This document shows positions 45,726 to 57,956 of a DNA stretch of 64,000 nucleotides, one piece after another (positions within the stretch are counted from its first letter, which is position 1; each line of letters begins with the position of its first letter). Both the position numbers and the translations under genes were made by a program. The stretch comes from Lepisosteus oculatus. Its lineage: Eukaryota; Chordata; Actinopteri; Semionotiformes; Lepisosteidae. The stretch covers positions 21,341,444 to 21,405,443 of the forward strand of contig NC_090703.1 of the NCBI RefSeq assembly GCF_040954835.1, written 5' to 3'. The notes below the pieces were generated by a model. It saw nothing but the letters and a program-made list of their open reading frames with translations. It made no database searches and was not told the DNA's origin.

Positions 45726-47526
45726 GTAAGTGTCATCAAATATACTTGTCAATTTGTAGCGAAATCGATATACTGTATCATAATCCTTCAGCTATCTATA
45801 ATGTAGTGAAACGGCTAATTAATATTGATAAATTTCCTTATTCACAGTGACTTTTGCTCAAACCCCTGTTGCATAATGGGTTAATTTTATATAAAAAACA
45901 TTTATATCATAGATATAATACAAGCTTTGAAATGAAATAGTACATTTCCAGGTTTCAGTTAAACATTTTTAAAAAAGCTCATGACTTTAAGCATTCTGAA
46001 CATTGAGAATGTTATTTGGGAAACAAATGTTTATTATAATGTTTATGTTTCGGATCTGTCTCCTACTGAGTCAGCATGCAGCATTCAACACCATTAGGTA
46101 TAATATTAAAAAGTTGTGTATTTCCTGAATTGTTTTTTTTATTCTTTTCTATTAGACCATACTAGACTGTGCAGGATATCACTTATTTGCCATTTTTGCC
46201 TTTTCCAGATACCTGGGAAACAAAGCTCATACCTCATTTGCCAATGGAGCCCAGTCCTAAGCCTGGTGCTCTGTCCCCCTCCCCAAAGGACACAGACTCG
46301 AATTGACCCGCGCCCTTAAGGCGACAGGATCTGATCTCCACGTACTGCCCGCCTCCCAAGATACAGCTTCTGAAGGACACCTTCCAAGAGAAACTGATGC
46401 AGGAAAAGGAGAAAAAAATGATCGCCATGTACAATCGGCGGCAAGAGGCAGCTCTACAGAAGATGAGAAAATCTTTCCAATATGTCAAATACGCTGCGGA
46501 GAAGAAGACGGGGAACAGCTATCGCTTCCAAGCCCAACAGGGCCCCGAGAAGAACATTGTGGGGTATGATCGATCTTACCCCCTGAAGCCTATGGGTAAC
46601 AGGAAAGTCTCCGGCCCTGGTGAGGTTCGGGCTGTGGACCGCCCGGAAGCACAGAGTGATTCCTTGTTTGCCCCCACCCCGCCTCAGGATGGTCATGAGA
46701 GGCCCTGCGAGAGGCCGGGCAGGAGGGGCTCAAGAGTACGCAAACCTAAGGACAGGACTGTCCTCCCCATGGTGGCGACCCCTCCAGGGCAATGCCCTTC
46801 TCATGCCAATGGGAAGGAGCACTTTCAGTTGCAAGAGGAGCTACGAAAAGTGGCCGAGGCAGAGGCCGCACTGAAGGAGGAGCATCGCCGGAGGGAGGCC
46901 AGCCTGCAGGATGAGATGCGCCGGAAGGAGGCCATGATGCAGGCGAAGCTCTTCAGGAGGAGCTGAGGAAGGTTCAGAGAGAGATGGAAGACTCCAGAGA
47001 GGTGGCCGGAAGGGAAAATAGAGGACTCCTGCCCCGAAGGAAGACACTCCAGGCGAGGCAGAGCGAGCTTCGCCCCAGAGGACCGTGGGCCAACCACCGC
47101 TCTAAGGCCGTGCCTCTTCTGACCTGCAGAATGGAGAAGCAAAAAGCCTTCACTCCAAGGAAAGCCCTTCCTTTCAGAGGAGACAACCTTGATTATGATT
47201 CTCCAATGGAAGATGGCGGATGCGCAGAATCGCACTTTCCCTCTGCGCTTTCCCATCAGGAGAGACGTCAAGTGAGCCCTTGCAGCCGTGGGCTAGAAGA
47301 CGTCCCCTGTGGAAGGAGAAAGTATCTCAAGAAAGCAAGGCTCCCTGAAAGCGACGTGTCAGCGGCACAGGCCGCACAGGCCCACTTCAGAAATAACACC
47401 GCATGTCTGGATGAACAAACTCTGTCAGTGGAAAACAGATATTTGTCCCCTACAAGTCTGATGTGCCCTACCGCTGAGCAATTTCCATATGAAAATAGCC
47501 AGAGTGGAAACCCTCAGTTGGTGCCC

Positions 47527-47586
47527 TGTGAACTGTGTCACAGGAAGTTTGCTGTAGAGAGGTTGGAGAAACACAGCAAGATCTGC
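47527..47586 (+). other. zc2hc1c: first C2HC zinc finger of zc2hc1c (unit 4 only)
   Basis: CELCHRKF...EKHSKIC has the spacing C-x2-C-x11-H-x3-C. It is absent from units 1-3. Confidence 0.88.
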
Positions 47587-48248
47587 AAGAAGCTTCAGAA
47601 TTCAAAGAGGAAGGTTTTTGACTCTTTCAAGCACAGGGCCAAGGGAACAGAACTGGAGACATACATCCATAAGAAGAAGGTTAAACCGCCAATCGTGGTA
47701 AGGGCTATCCTTAAACTCTTTCCAAGCTTCCCTTGTTTTCTCCTAGAGTCAGACTCAGCTTATAAATCAATGTAAACAATAAATAAGTGTTTAATGAAGT
47801 ACTCTTCTGAAAAACTGCCACAAAGGCACATTTGCCAGACAGAATAAATGGATCTTAGTGACTTCTGAATTCTGTTGTTAAAATCTACATGAGATATCAA
47901 GCAAATAGCACTCACAGGAAACAAAACCATAACTAAATTGTACTCTCTACCAAATAACCTGAAAGGTAGCCCCAGTAAGCTAAGTTATTGCTGTATTGAT
48001 ATTTTCTTGCCTTGTTAATGGTTTGTGACCAGACTATGTACGCAGTGCTAGTCTGGAGTTTTTCTGGAAGCTGTTTTATTGGTTTCATTTCCTGTTCCCA
48101 GCTGAGAAAGAACAACTGTAGGCAGAAGCACGAGGATTTCATTCGGAGCATCAAACAGGCCAGGGAGGTGCAGCAGGTGATCACGCAAGGAGGGAAGGTT
48201 ATGAACCTGCCCCAGCCCCCCGCGAATCCAAACCCCGACTACGTGCCC

Positions 48249-48308
48249 TGCCCTCACTGCGGCCGGCGCTTTGCCCCCAGGCCGGCACAGAGGCACATCC
48301 CCAAGTGT
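48249..48308 (+). other. zc2hc1c: second C2HC zinc finger of zc2hc1c (unit 4 only)
   Basis: CPHCGRRFAP...QRHIPKC has the same C-x2-C-x11-H-x3-C spacing and is followed by a Pro/Arg-rich end. In units 1-3 only the DNA from 48298 onward survives, read in another frame. Confidence 0.88.
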
Positions 48309-48399
48309 CAGCACATCAGGAGCCGCCCTCCTCCTCCTCCTCGCAGATGAAAACTGATGTGAAGAAGAGCAAAAGAGTCGTGATCATGGATCATGACTC

Positions 48400-48839
48400 A
48401 CATGTCGCGATCGTTACTCCTCCTCTTAAGGGCGCTCCAGCCCTTCCTCGTTCTGTCCCATTCCCCACACCTGTTTCTTATTCCAGCCCCTCTTTAGTTC
48501 CACCTTTAAAGCCAGACGCAGGCGATTGCTGGTTCTGGCTCCGTTATGGTTTTAGTTTCCTGTTCCTGATTCCCTGTCCCGCCGGTCCCGACCCGGTTCT
48601 GTTTTTTAGTTATTTTGGATGAATACCCTGGTCTTGGACTTCGCTTCCCGGTTTGGATTCCCCTTTTTGGATTTCTGCTTGGATTGTTTGCCCCGGACTC
48701 ACTTCCCCTGGACACCTGCTCACCTCGGACACGCCCCCCTGTCTCCTGACCGACTCCTGCATGATATTTTTCCCTCTTGTTTCTTCACCTTTCGGATCGT
48801 GTCGTCCGCATAGGGACCGCAAAGAACTGTTTCCTGACA
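48400..48839 (+). mobile_element. solo LTR in zc2hc1c 3' UTR (unit 4)
   Basis: Same insertion as in units 1-3. Near its end it reads GCATAGGGACCGCAAAG, closer to the intergenic LTR (GCATAGGGTCCGGAAAG) than units 1-3 are (GCATAGACATACATGAAAG), so unit 4 keeps the older LTR state here. Confidence 0.85.
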
Positions 48840-49258
48840 TCACGTCCTGCCTTTTTCTTTTTAGATATATATTTAGCACAGTTCATCCGTATGATGATAA
48901 AAAAAATGTTACCTTGTTTTAATAAAATGATTTTTTTTTTGGTGGACTGGTGTTTGCGTAACTGTGGTTATTTCAGTTTTTTCCCTTGTGATAAATGTGT
49001 GTCGACCATGAAAAGAAATTTCAAGCTGTTCTTATCATTCATACACCTTGACCTCCTAAAAATAATTTTTCAACCTGGAATGTACAATTAGCAGGCAATA
49101 GAACAGGTCACATTGGCCTTGGAACCATCAAAAAGTAGTATTCACACATTCTCGGCATCAATTTTCCTTAAAAACAACTGAAAAATCAAGGTAAAGAGTG
49201 ATTGATTTTTTTCATGAAAATTATTTGATTTAATTTATTTAATTTTCATAATATTTGA

Positions 49259-49877
49259 GTCACATTAATCCCAACATATTGTTTTTAAATATTGGAGTCT
49301 TTTTTCACACAAATCTTGAAATAAACAGCTTTACTGTGTTGTTGAAGTAGAAGTTTCCTTAAATCCTAATAAGAGCTCAACTGATCCTTGAATGAGTTAT
49401 TGACGATCAAATGAGCCAGAACCGTCATAGGGGCTCTTTAATTCTGCAGCTTTTCTTCTTGTTGGTATACTAGTTTATTGGTATACAACCTGCAGACAGC
49501 TGGTATGTAGTGTTGTAAAACTGTGGCTTTTGATAAATGGCCAAATGACAAATTGCACAAAAAGAATTAATTATTGACATTTGGAAACTTGTCAACACTT
49601 GTCGAGTAGAGATTTAACAGTGGGCATTATACAAGAAGACCTGAATACTGCTCGTATCTGGGAAGTATTGTGGCTGACAAAGGGAGACAGTTCTTTATAA
49701 GGGGAGCTGTGGAAATCTATAACACAATTTCATGCTTTACTGTTGGAGCTGGCTCTGGAGGAACCTTTCATAAAGGACTTCCAGGGATGTAGTGAATCAT
49801 TAAACCAGCAATAACCAAAAACAGCCCGAGGGGCTGAAGGACCTCCCTCCTTTGTGTCTTTTTTTATAATATGTTCA
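49259..49877. other. single-copy right flank of the array
   Basis: It begins GTCACATTAATCCCAAC, the sequence found inverted in the three junction inserts. No gene or repeat recognised. Confidence 0.6.
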
Positions 49878-50165
49878 ATATCCATCCATCCATTTTCTGA
49901 CTGCTTCTTCCAACTCAATATCACGAGAGAGCCACTCAAGGCCCTGGACACAGGACACTTACAGACACCAGTGCCAATTTTCCCAGAAACCAATTAACCA
50001 ACCAGTATATCTTTGAACTGTGGGAGGAAACCGGAGCACCTGGAAAGCCTGGAACGCCACACAAACACATGGAGAACATACAAACTCCACACAGATAACA
50101 CCCCAGGTCCAGAATTTAACACAGGATGCCAGCGGCTCCAATGCAAACCTCTGTGCCACGGTACT
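49878..50165 (-). repeat. V-SINE
   Basis: Antisense words run from 'ccatccatccattttctgac' (tail) through 'aactgtgggaggaaaccgga' and 'catggagaacatacaaactc' (core) to 'aacctctgtgccacggtact' (head). The middle reads straight through CCAATTAACC, so it shows the undivided state of the V-SINE split in the array. Confidence 0.8.
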
Positions 50166-51912
50166 GCCCTTTTATCTATGTTATGTTTATTGTAATCATG
50201 ATAAAGTCTGCTTTTATGACTTTCTCAGAGTTATCCGATGCTCTCAAAAAAAATAATAAAGATCCCAGTTTATGCAATTGGAGGACCTTATGATGGAAAG
50301 CTGCACTACATGTCAAAAGGCAGTGTAATGGATCATAATTATACTGAAAACTTGTACATAAATGCAGGAATCTTAAAATGTAATGATGTTTGGAGTTTCA
50401 TCATGGGATGATTACAGAAGATCTTCAGGTGCTAACAATCTGCTGATGATCTAATTAGGATAATTACTCTGTTGGCTAACTTCAACTTGAACAGCTGGAA
50501 TGATACAAATTGCAGCATTGCGTTTGAGTGGGTTGGTCTGAATTTGTAAGTGCAGTTTAGTCTTCATTCTGGGTGGGAAAGCTTGCAGTAGAACAGCTAA
50601 TTGGAAAAAGGATGCTGTCTGGTAAATCTGAATTTCAGTTTACAAAAACTTACTACCTCTCAATTACCAAAATCATGTGTTTGAAGTCTTTATTTCACCC
50701 TTCTTTAAACACCACATATTCATGCAAGTCTGTGGCCCTAAGTGAACCTTGTGATGTTCTGTAGTTTCATCATAGCCAAACAGTTTTTCCAGCTTACAAT
50801 TTAACAGTGCTTGAGAGATGTGTTTTTTGTGACTGCAGCATTTGTTGTGACTGTGAGTATATAGGCATGCTTTAGGCTTTTCTTTCCCTCTGTTTAAACT
50901 ATGTTGAAACACAAAACTCACTGCAAGAAAGCGAGTGGGCTGTTATTAAAGAGGCCTTCATGCATCTTCATGGAATGTTGAAAGGTAAGGTAAAGGTTAT
51001 TTGTTATTTTATTAATAAATGTAAAGATAGCTGTTAGCCATCAGAGGGAAAACAAATATCGGAAGTACTATCAAAAATATATACAGTATACTGTACATTA
51101 CAACACATACTGTAGCTTGTAATTCTGACTATACAGAAGTGATGTTTTCATGACTGATAAACCAGTCCTTTGCATTAAAGTAAACGTGTCAATCTGAAAC
51201 TTAATTCCTCATTTGACCAACAGATGGAAGTGCTGAGAAGACACTGCATATTGTACAAAGTGAAAGAAATGCCCTATTCCTTGGGCCTAAGACGTTCTGT
51301 TCAATAGCAATAATATAAAGAATTACAGTTTTAATTGTGGAATATTCTGGGTTTTCTGTGTGCGAAAAGGTGATATGAAAACGTGGTATATAGTAATAAC
51401 AGTAAAAAAAAAATATTAGGCTACCAAATGATAAATGTCCACATTGTTAAAGTGACAATATTCAGAATAGTAATTAATGCTATTTGTTATGGCTTTTGGT
51501 TACCAAGGTGATGATTTAAGTGACCCAATTATTTTAACTCTGGAGAGTTAATGCAGCACAAACGTTAGCAACCACTGCTGGAGCCATTGAGAGGTGTGAC
51601 AAAATGAGAAGTCAAAGTGTTTTACAGTTCAAAAAGCATGATGAAAGAGGGGAAGGATGGGAGAATAAATAGTCCCTTACAGTCGTCATGGCCTCCAACT
51701 AGAGTAAAGATCTTAAACATATACCACACAGGGGCAAAGAGCCCTGTGGAGCTGGATGAAGCAAGCTTTGCACAATACATACAGCCTGCTCTGCGTATAT
51801 TTTGTTCTGTGTCTGACTGAAAAAAATACACGTGACAGAAAACCGCATGTCCAAACAAAAAAAAACAGCTAAATGTTTTTCTTAACAGATGCAAAATACT
51901 CAACACCATGTT
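50166..51912. other. intergenic, nothing recognised
   Basis: AT-rich DNA with no exon signals or recognised repeats. Confidence 0.45.
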
Positions 51913-52134
51913 CATATGGGTTTCATCCGGAGGCTCTGTTTTCATCCCACAGCCCAGAGACCATACTGGCTTCTGGGAAAATTGCCTGTACAGTAAGTGT
52001 CTGTTTGTCAGCCCTGTGATGGACTGTGTATCCTGTGCTGGGCGTACAATGTCTTGCGCCCATTGTTAGCCAGGATGGGCTTTGGCTCCCTTGTAACTCT
52101 GAATTGGAAAAAAGTGGATAGAAAATGGATGTGT
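51913..52134 (+). repeat. V-SINE fragment
   Basis: Carries 'catcccacagcccagagacc', 'agccctgtgatggactgtgt' and the tail 'tctgaattggaaaaaagtgg' followed by 'atagaaaatggatg'. The head is missing. Confidence 0.7.
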
Positions 52135-55100
52135 GTTTTGAAATGGCATCATGATGCATCTTAATATAAACTAGATATGCCGGCCTTTTTCTTAGTTCCT
52201 TGAATAACTTCCAGTTCTCTGCAGTACGGAAACTTTCCTAATTTATAAGGCATACAAGCAATTCCCAAACGTATGTTTGAAGTATCAAAAGATTGGAACA
52301 GTCCAAATTAAACCGTTTCTCTTGTTTGTTATGTTATGGTGATGTGTAGCTGTTGTGAACGATTCTTTAAATAATTGTTCGCAATTTATTACAGACTCTT
52401 GATTCTCCACCAAACCAAACTGGGGCTGAACCCAGCAATGTGACAGAAGAGGGAGGGAAGACTGCAACAATAGCTCTATTGAGGGTGCCTGCACACAGAA
52501 GCTGGTTGTAATTATAAGAAGGAACACCAAGAGCTTGGAAGGGTAGCTGCAAAGCTCTAATTGATTTCTTCTGTTCTTACCAAGCTGGCCACTGCAGGGA
52601 GCAGGCACAGACGTCACAATCTGGGACACCACAGTCTTCGAGTCACCCAAATCGAGTTCCAGCAGTCATCCTAGTGCACTGTCTACACACAGTAGTGTCT
52701 TAAAAAGGCAGGGTTAGTCTGTCGGTCACTGTCTTAGTAGAAAAACCAAGCGGGTTTCAAGAAAACAGTCAGCAAGCTGCTTTTAATGGTGACATGGAAA
52801 ATACTTAACATATTCCAATATGAGTACGTCTCTAACCCCATGTTTTTAAATAAAGACATATTGTAAATCATATTCAATTATACAAATCATATTGTAAGAC
52901 CCGGCACATTTTAAAGATATTTCTAATCAAAAGACATTAGGAATTATTTCCGAATGACATGCTCTCATTTTTTTCCACTTTAAAAGCTCTCCTCGAGAAC
53001 CTACAGAATTATCCATAGATCTTATCCCTCAAACAGAATATTAACCTTGAAAATAGTTCTAACCCTTCCCTTAATCCCCACAGTAAAATTGCAGGAGTTG
53101 TGGGGACTTAGAGACTCTTTTTCCACGAACATAGTAGATGCACATGGTATATTTGCTATTAGCTTGGGAAACCTTGCAACAGTGGAGCAATGCTGGAACC
53201 CTGGGACCTCAGTGAGCCTCTCATAGTTTCTTCTGCTTCCTGTGCCAGTAAGAGATCAATCAGAGAGCTGAGGTTTATCAGGAAACACCACTCTGCAAAT
53301 AACAAATTGTTATCATCAACAATAAAGCACAAACTGGAGCTGTATAGCCCAGTGATATTGAGTCATGGCATTGTAGAGGTACCTGATGACTGTAATCAGG
53401 TTTATGCATTTTCAAGGAAGCCTAGTTAGGTAAGATTGTAGTTGTTCCTGTGCGGAAATGATCTATCAGCCAGCCATTGCAAATCTGATCCTTTTGATCA
53501 GATTTTGTCATTACATTCAGTTAAACAGGTCTAGACATTGCTGGAGCACGACAGAGGAAGATGGAGAGACACTGAGTGCTTTAATCACTTCATGTTATAA
53601 CTTTCAACAAGGCAAAATTCATAGATTTCATTCCATTCCTGTTTTAATGAGCCTTTTCATTGATGCAACATGACTGAAATGGGAAAAATCTGTGCTATTT
53701 ATGTGCACAGTGCACGCATCACTTTTTCATTTGCATACTCACAAGTACATTTCCCATCATGCTCGTGCCACCTGACTCCATGTCATTTCATGGTCTGGGG
53801 GTAATGAGGATTGTAAAATGGAGATGTGAGCTCTAACATGTTGTGTAGTGAAATCCCTCAAACAGATCAGCTTGGAGGGAACAATCCATATTTAAGGCTG
53901 AAAGAACCACATTTTGAAAGTGTATCTGTACTTATTTACATTCACTCACCACGTTCAGTAAAGTGCTGCATGATTCTGGCACCAGTACAGCTGCACAGTG
54001 TAACACTTGGGCTGCACGCAGTCTGTTGGCCACGTGACAAGGCCAGGCAGGGAAGCACTGAGGTATTCTAGTGCTGCTGCAGGTGCTGTACAAACTCTCT
54101 CTCCACGTGAGCACATGCACTGTCACACTGGGCTTCATGAAGGTATGAGAAAAAGACTTCATCGTCACAGTCACAATATGAGAGGGGCATCTTCTTAAAA
54201 AAGAGAGGAGGCGGCAGAACATCACAGGATACCTACACTAATCCCTTCTCCCTGTCTGTTTAGGAATAGCAAAGTGGATTAACTAGAGCAGGGCATTTTC
54301 TTCCAACGCCTTTCCATTGGTGAAGATCCTGCTGATAACCCAGCACAGACCTCCTCTGGCCCCTTTTCTCATCACTCCGTTGTCATAGTGACCACCTTCC
54401 CACAACCACCAGGGGCACTGGGTACAGCCAACCCATCAGTGAAAGTTTTCTTTAATCAGCTGTGTCAGGGTTACTATATTTCCTCCTATGGCTCTCCTGT
54501 TAATACAGTCATTTTAAAGTGCTTTGAAATGCAAAATCACTCTCCCTTTCAGAGCCTACTAAGCATATTTAATACTGCTGCTTATTGCCAACTGTTTGGA
54601 TATTATAATACTTTTAATATTATTAACTCTGATTCTGAGAATGCATGTGTACAGTACATATGTCATTTGTATAGATACTGGATATACAGTACATGGCAGG
54701 TTGCACAGAAGCATTGTACAAAACGGTGATGGACAAAATCCCCCAGTGTCAGTGATTCTGTGATTCATCAGCTAGTTAATGATCTGATATTATTGCAGTG
54801 GGCTTTATGAAAAAGATGTAATTCAAAACAGGGAGACTTGTAATGGAGCAGACAAGAAGCTCCTTACCAGCCACCCCCAAACACTGAACACAGAACAGTT
54901 GTTCTGACACACTGCCTGCTGGGAAGGGAGCCTTTGACACAGTTAACAGAGGCAGTTCCAATGATGCGAGCAGCAGTTTTGTACACCACATAGATCACAA
55001 CATGTAGCAGCATTTTGTAAGCGTGACCAGACAGGAAGTTACACATAATTATAAGGTAATCAAGCAGCTTATTAACTCTGAAGAAACTTTTTCAAAGAGA

Positions 55101-57302
55101 TTTTCTAATTGAGTTAAAATACATGCTCTGTGACAGCTTTTTTCCATAGGTTTCTCTAGAATTGCTGCATCACATTCCATAATGAGTTCATTATTTTTTT
55201 CTATATTATGACAGGAAGCATTGCAGTTCATTTTAGGTTACTTAGCTGATCCACAATTAGAAACACTCTCAAAATACAGATGGGAATAATATACTGTAGT
55301 AGACTATATAAGAGACAATGATTTGAGTATATTGTGTGGCAAACATGGTAGCGTATTTGTAAATGCACCATAGCTTGTGCATTTCTTCTGGCAAAGATTG
55401 ATGTTTTCACTTCATTACCTAGTGTGAAATTCAAAAACAGACTTTTCTGAGAATACTGATGGCTTATTTATGTCTCCCATGAAATCTGCTCTTCTCAGAC
55501 GTTTTGCTTTGCATACTGTAGGTTACAGTCCCAGTAGATCTTAGAGTCAACTGACTCTCAGTTATATGTCTCTTATGTCTAACATGACACTGTTCTCAAT
55601 AATGTGAAAATATGTGATTCTTGTTGTGTATTCAAACTGACTCAAACAAGGCAGTACTGTAAGTATAAAATATTTTGAATCTTCAAGGGCTTCAAAATGT
55701 CTCTTTTATTCCATGGAACAAACTAAAATAGTCTTTGGCAAAATATATACTCATCTGGAACACAAGGAATGAAATGTAATATTTTCTTACACAATGTTAT
55801 ATTAAATATATTATATATATTAAATGTTCATAAGTAACATGATCATAATTTCCTTGATAATGTTTTTTCATTTTCTTATTTTTAATATTTTGAATTATTT
55901 CTCCTAAAGTAAAAACTATTCTGAGATTTTGAAATAAACAGCCTGGCAATATAACTTTTTTTTTGTGGGTGGAGGTGGGGTTAACCATTTTGACAGCTAC
56001 ATTTGATTATATATAAAAATTCTAATTTTGACCGAGTCTTAACATTTGAAATGAAACTCCTCACTTGGTATATGTATACCACCAGTTACCTGATGAATGA
56101 AAATTGCAGCAACTTTCTTTAACAGGAGGACTCATAGGTTACTCATTTAAAATGTCTAGTTAATGTACAGTAGGTCTATGTTGCTGTAAGGACAAAATAC
56201 TATGAATAGCTAAATCATACTCCATTATAAGTATGAATACAGACTACCAACACTTTTGATATTATAACTACTATAACAGATCATAACCATGGTCTAATTT
56301 CCCTACAATCAGATTGATTTATTACAAAAATAAAAAAAAAGATTTAATTGCAGTTAGTGGTTAACTAATGTCTCAGATGTCAAACAAGTAATGCTCTGAG
56401 CTGAACTACCTATGGTAGGTCTTACATATAAAAGCTTAGTTTGCATTCTTTTCCAATTTTGATAATTTCCTGAAAGTAAACATATTCCAGCGGGATGGAG
56501 GGATAAATTAAGAATGCAGAGGAGTGTTCCAGTTCAAGAGCACCAGTGACATTGAATGTTTTTATTCTATTTTCACACATAAACAGAACTAAAAATACAG
56601 TGAAACCATTATCCACAGTACTCGACACATCCCTTTTGAGAATACAAAATTACTGTGCAATCACCACAAAAACAGGACACCCCAGATTCTGTGGAGGTTT
56701 TTAAGAGTGGATACAGTTTTTTTTAAATTTGGCTTATTGTTGTCACCAAGGCTAGATAATTAATTTCCAAACATTTTTCAGTGATTAATTTCATGTCAAA
56801 TGTAGACTTAACTCTGAGGCATGCTCAAAATGTCTTCAAATCTGTACAATGAGCTGATGGTTGTGTTTGTTCATGGGGTCCAACTCACTTTTTGAAGTAG
56901 TGAAAAATGGCTTTAGGCAAGAGGGCCTATTAAATTGTTTTTCAGGATGAACAAGAGAGAAAAAAGGACTAATTTCATGGAGGGTCAGTGCTTTCCCAAA
57001 GAACCACAAAAGACAGTCTATCAGCACTGTGCTCTTTTTGTAATAATTAATAATGTCCAACGTTCAGGGACTTTCCTGGCTGTCAACACCCAGCCTAACT
57101 GGCAGAGATGAAAATCACAAAATATGGCTCAAGAAAAATACTCACTCTAGATGACCTTGATGCTTTGACATGCTGTTTTCATATTTTTGTATCACCCAAA
57201 AAATAGATGACTAATTTCCTTAAAAAATTATTTTGTCTGCAATTCAGTTTTCTTCACTTGCTGCACTGATGTTGTTTTGGCAAAATTATTCTACCTGTGG
57301 GG
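52135..57302. other. intergenic, nothing recognised
   Basis: More than 5 kb without a convincing exon or recognised repeat. Open frames up to 121 codons occur on both strands and look random. An AT-only stretch lies near 55797-55830. Confidence 0.45.
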
Positions 57303-57476
57303 TAGATCAATTGGTTTCTGGGAAAATTGTCTCTAGGTGTGAATGTGTATGTGTCTGTGTTTGCCCTGTGATGGACTGGCATCCCATCCAGGGTTTTCCT
57401 TGGGCCTGTTGCTGGGATAGGCTCCGGCTCCACCACGGATGTGAAGGTGAAGAAGCAGTAAGAAAATGGATGGATT
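57303..57476 (+). repeat. V-SINE 3' part
   Basis: Has 'ggtttctgggaaaattgtct', 'tgccctgtgatggactggca', 'gctgggataggctccggctc' and ends 'aagaaaatggatgg'. Confidence 0.75.
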
Positions 57477-57689
57477 CTATGTTTGATTAACCAGACACAC
57501 AGAGCAGAGTCAGGGCATAGTTGAGTAAAAACTTCTGTAATACGTATCAAGCTACACAATACTAGTTTATTTCTGTATTATTGGTTTGTTCCATGTCTGA
57601 CAGGCAACACTTACATGACGCATTTCCTTGTGCGACAAAATGATACCTGATTGTTTAAGAGAGATGTGGTTTTCCAACGGATGTTTTTC

Positions 57690-57956
57690 AGATGGTACTC
57701 CTTATGTGTGGAGTCTGTATGGTTCCCCATAAGTCTACATCAGTTATCTCAGGGTGATCCTTTTTCCTCCCAGAGTCCAAAGGCATGTATGTTGGGAGAA
57801 TAAGAGTTTCTAGATTTTCTGTGTTAGTATGTGCCCTGCAGTGGGTTTGCATCATGTCTATGATATGGTTCTGCCCTGTGCCCTGTGCTTGTACGGTGCT
57901 CTCCATCTTATGAGCCTTGCCAGGAATAAGCAGTTTTCTGATTATTAATGGATAAA
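57690..57956 (+). repeat. V-SINE, diverged
   Basis: A second copy close to the first: 'tgtgtggagtctgtatggtt', 'cctcccagagtccaaaggca', 'gtgccctgcagtgggtttgc'. The core is heavily changed, so it is an older insertion. Confidence 0.6.

Larger units (their letters stand above)
46209..48350 (+). pseudogene. zc2hc1c: zc2hc1c unit 4: full domain set but broken
   Basis: Exon 2 starts after the acceptor at 46208; the ATG is at 46244. Codon 21 is TGA (46304-46306) where other units have CGA. Translation could restart at the ATG at 46397, but a 7-bp deletion near 46956 (between TCAG repeats) shifts the frame and stops it at 46966. The frame then stays open from 46984 through the first C2HC finger to the donor at 47697/47698. 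A 404-bp intron (47698-48101) leads to the last exon (48102-48350), which holds the second finger and the stop. Unit 4 has one copy of the 11-residue coiled-coil repeat where units 1-3 have two, and an extra EMEDSR after it. The linker reads KRKVFDS...RAKGTELE and RQKHEDFIRSIKQAREVQQV, which fits the ZC2HC1 family; fingers at the C-terminus after a long N-terminal region fit ZC2HC1C. Confidence 0.8.
41247..49258 (+). repeat. tandem unit 4 (about 8.0 kb), structurally distinct
   Basis: It keeps the older layout with both zinc-finger segments, but has a private 530-bp miniature LTR element and a private deletion of about 1.1 kb (scar 45498-45501, lost sequence equal to 37210-38309 in unit 3). 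It ends at 'atatttga' (49258) and continues into single-copy flank instead of the junction insert. The split V-SINE is at 41502-42264 and the whole V-SINE at 43708-44053. Confidence 0.93.

Noticed and set aside
17926-49258. CRISPR-like or bacterial repeat array
   Set aside because: Units are kilobases long, carry introns and vertebrate SINEs, and there are no short regular repeats and spacers.
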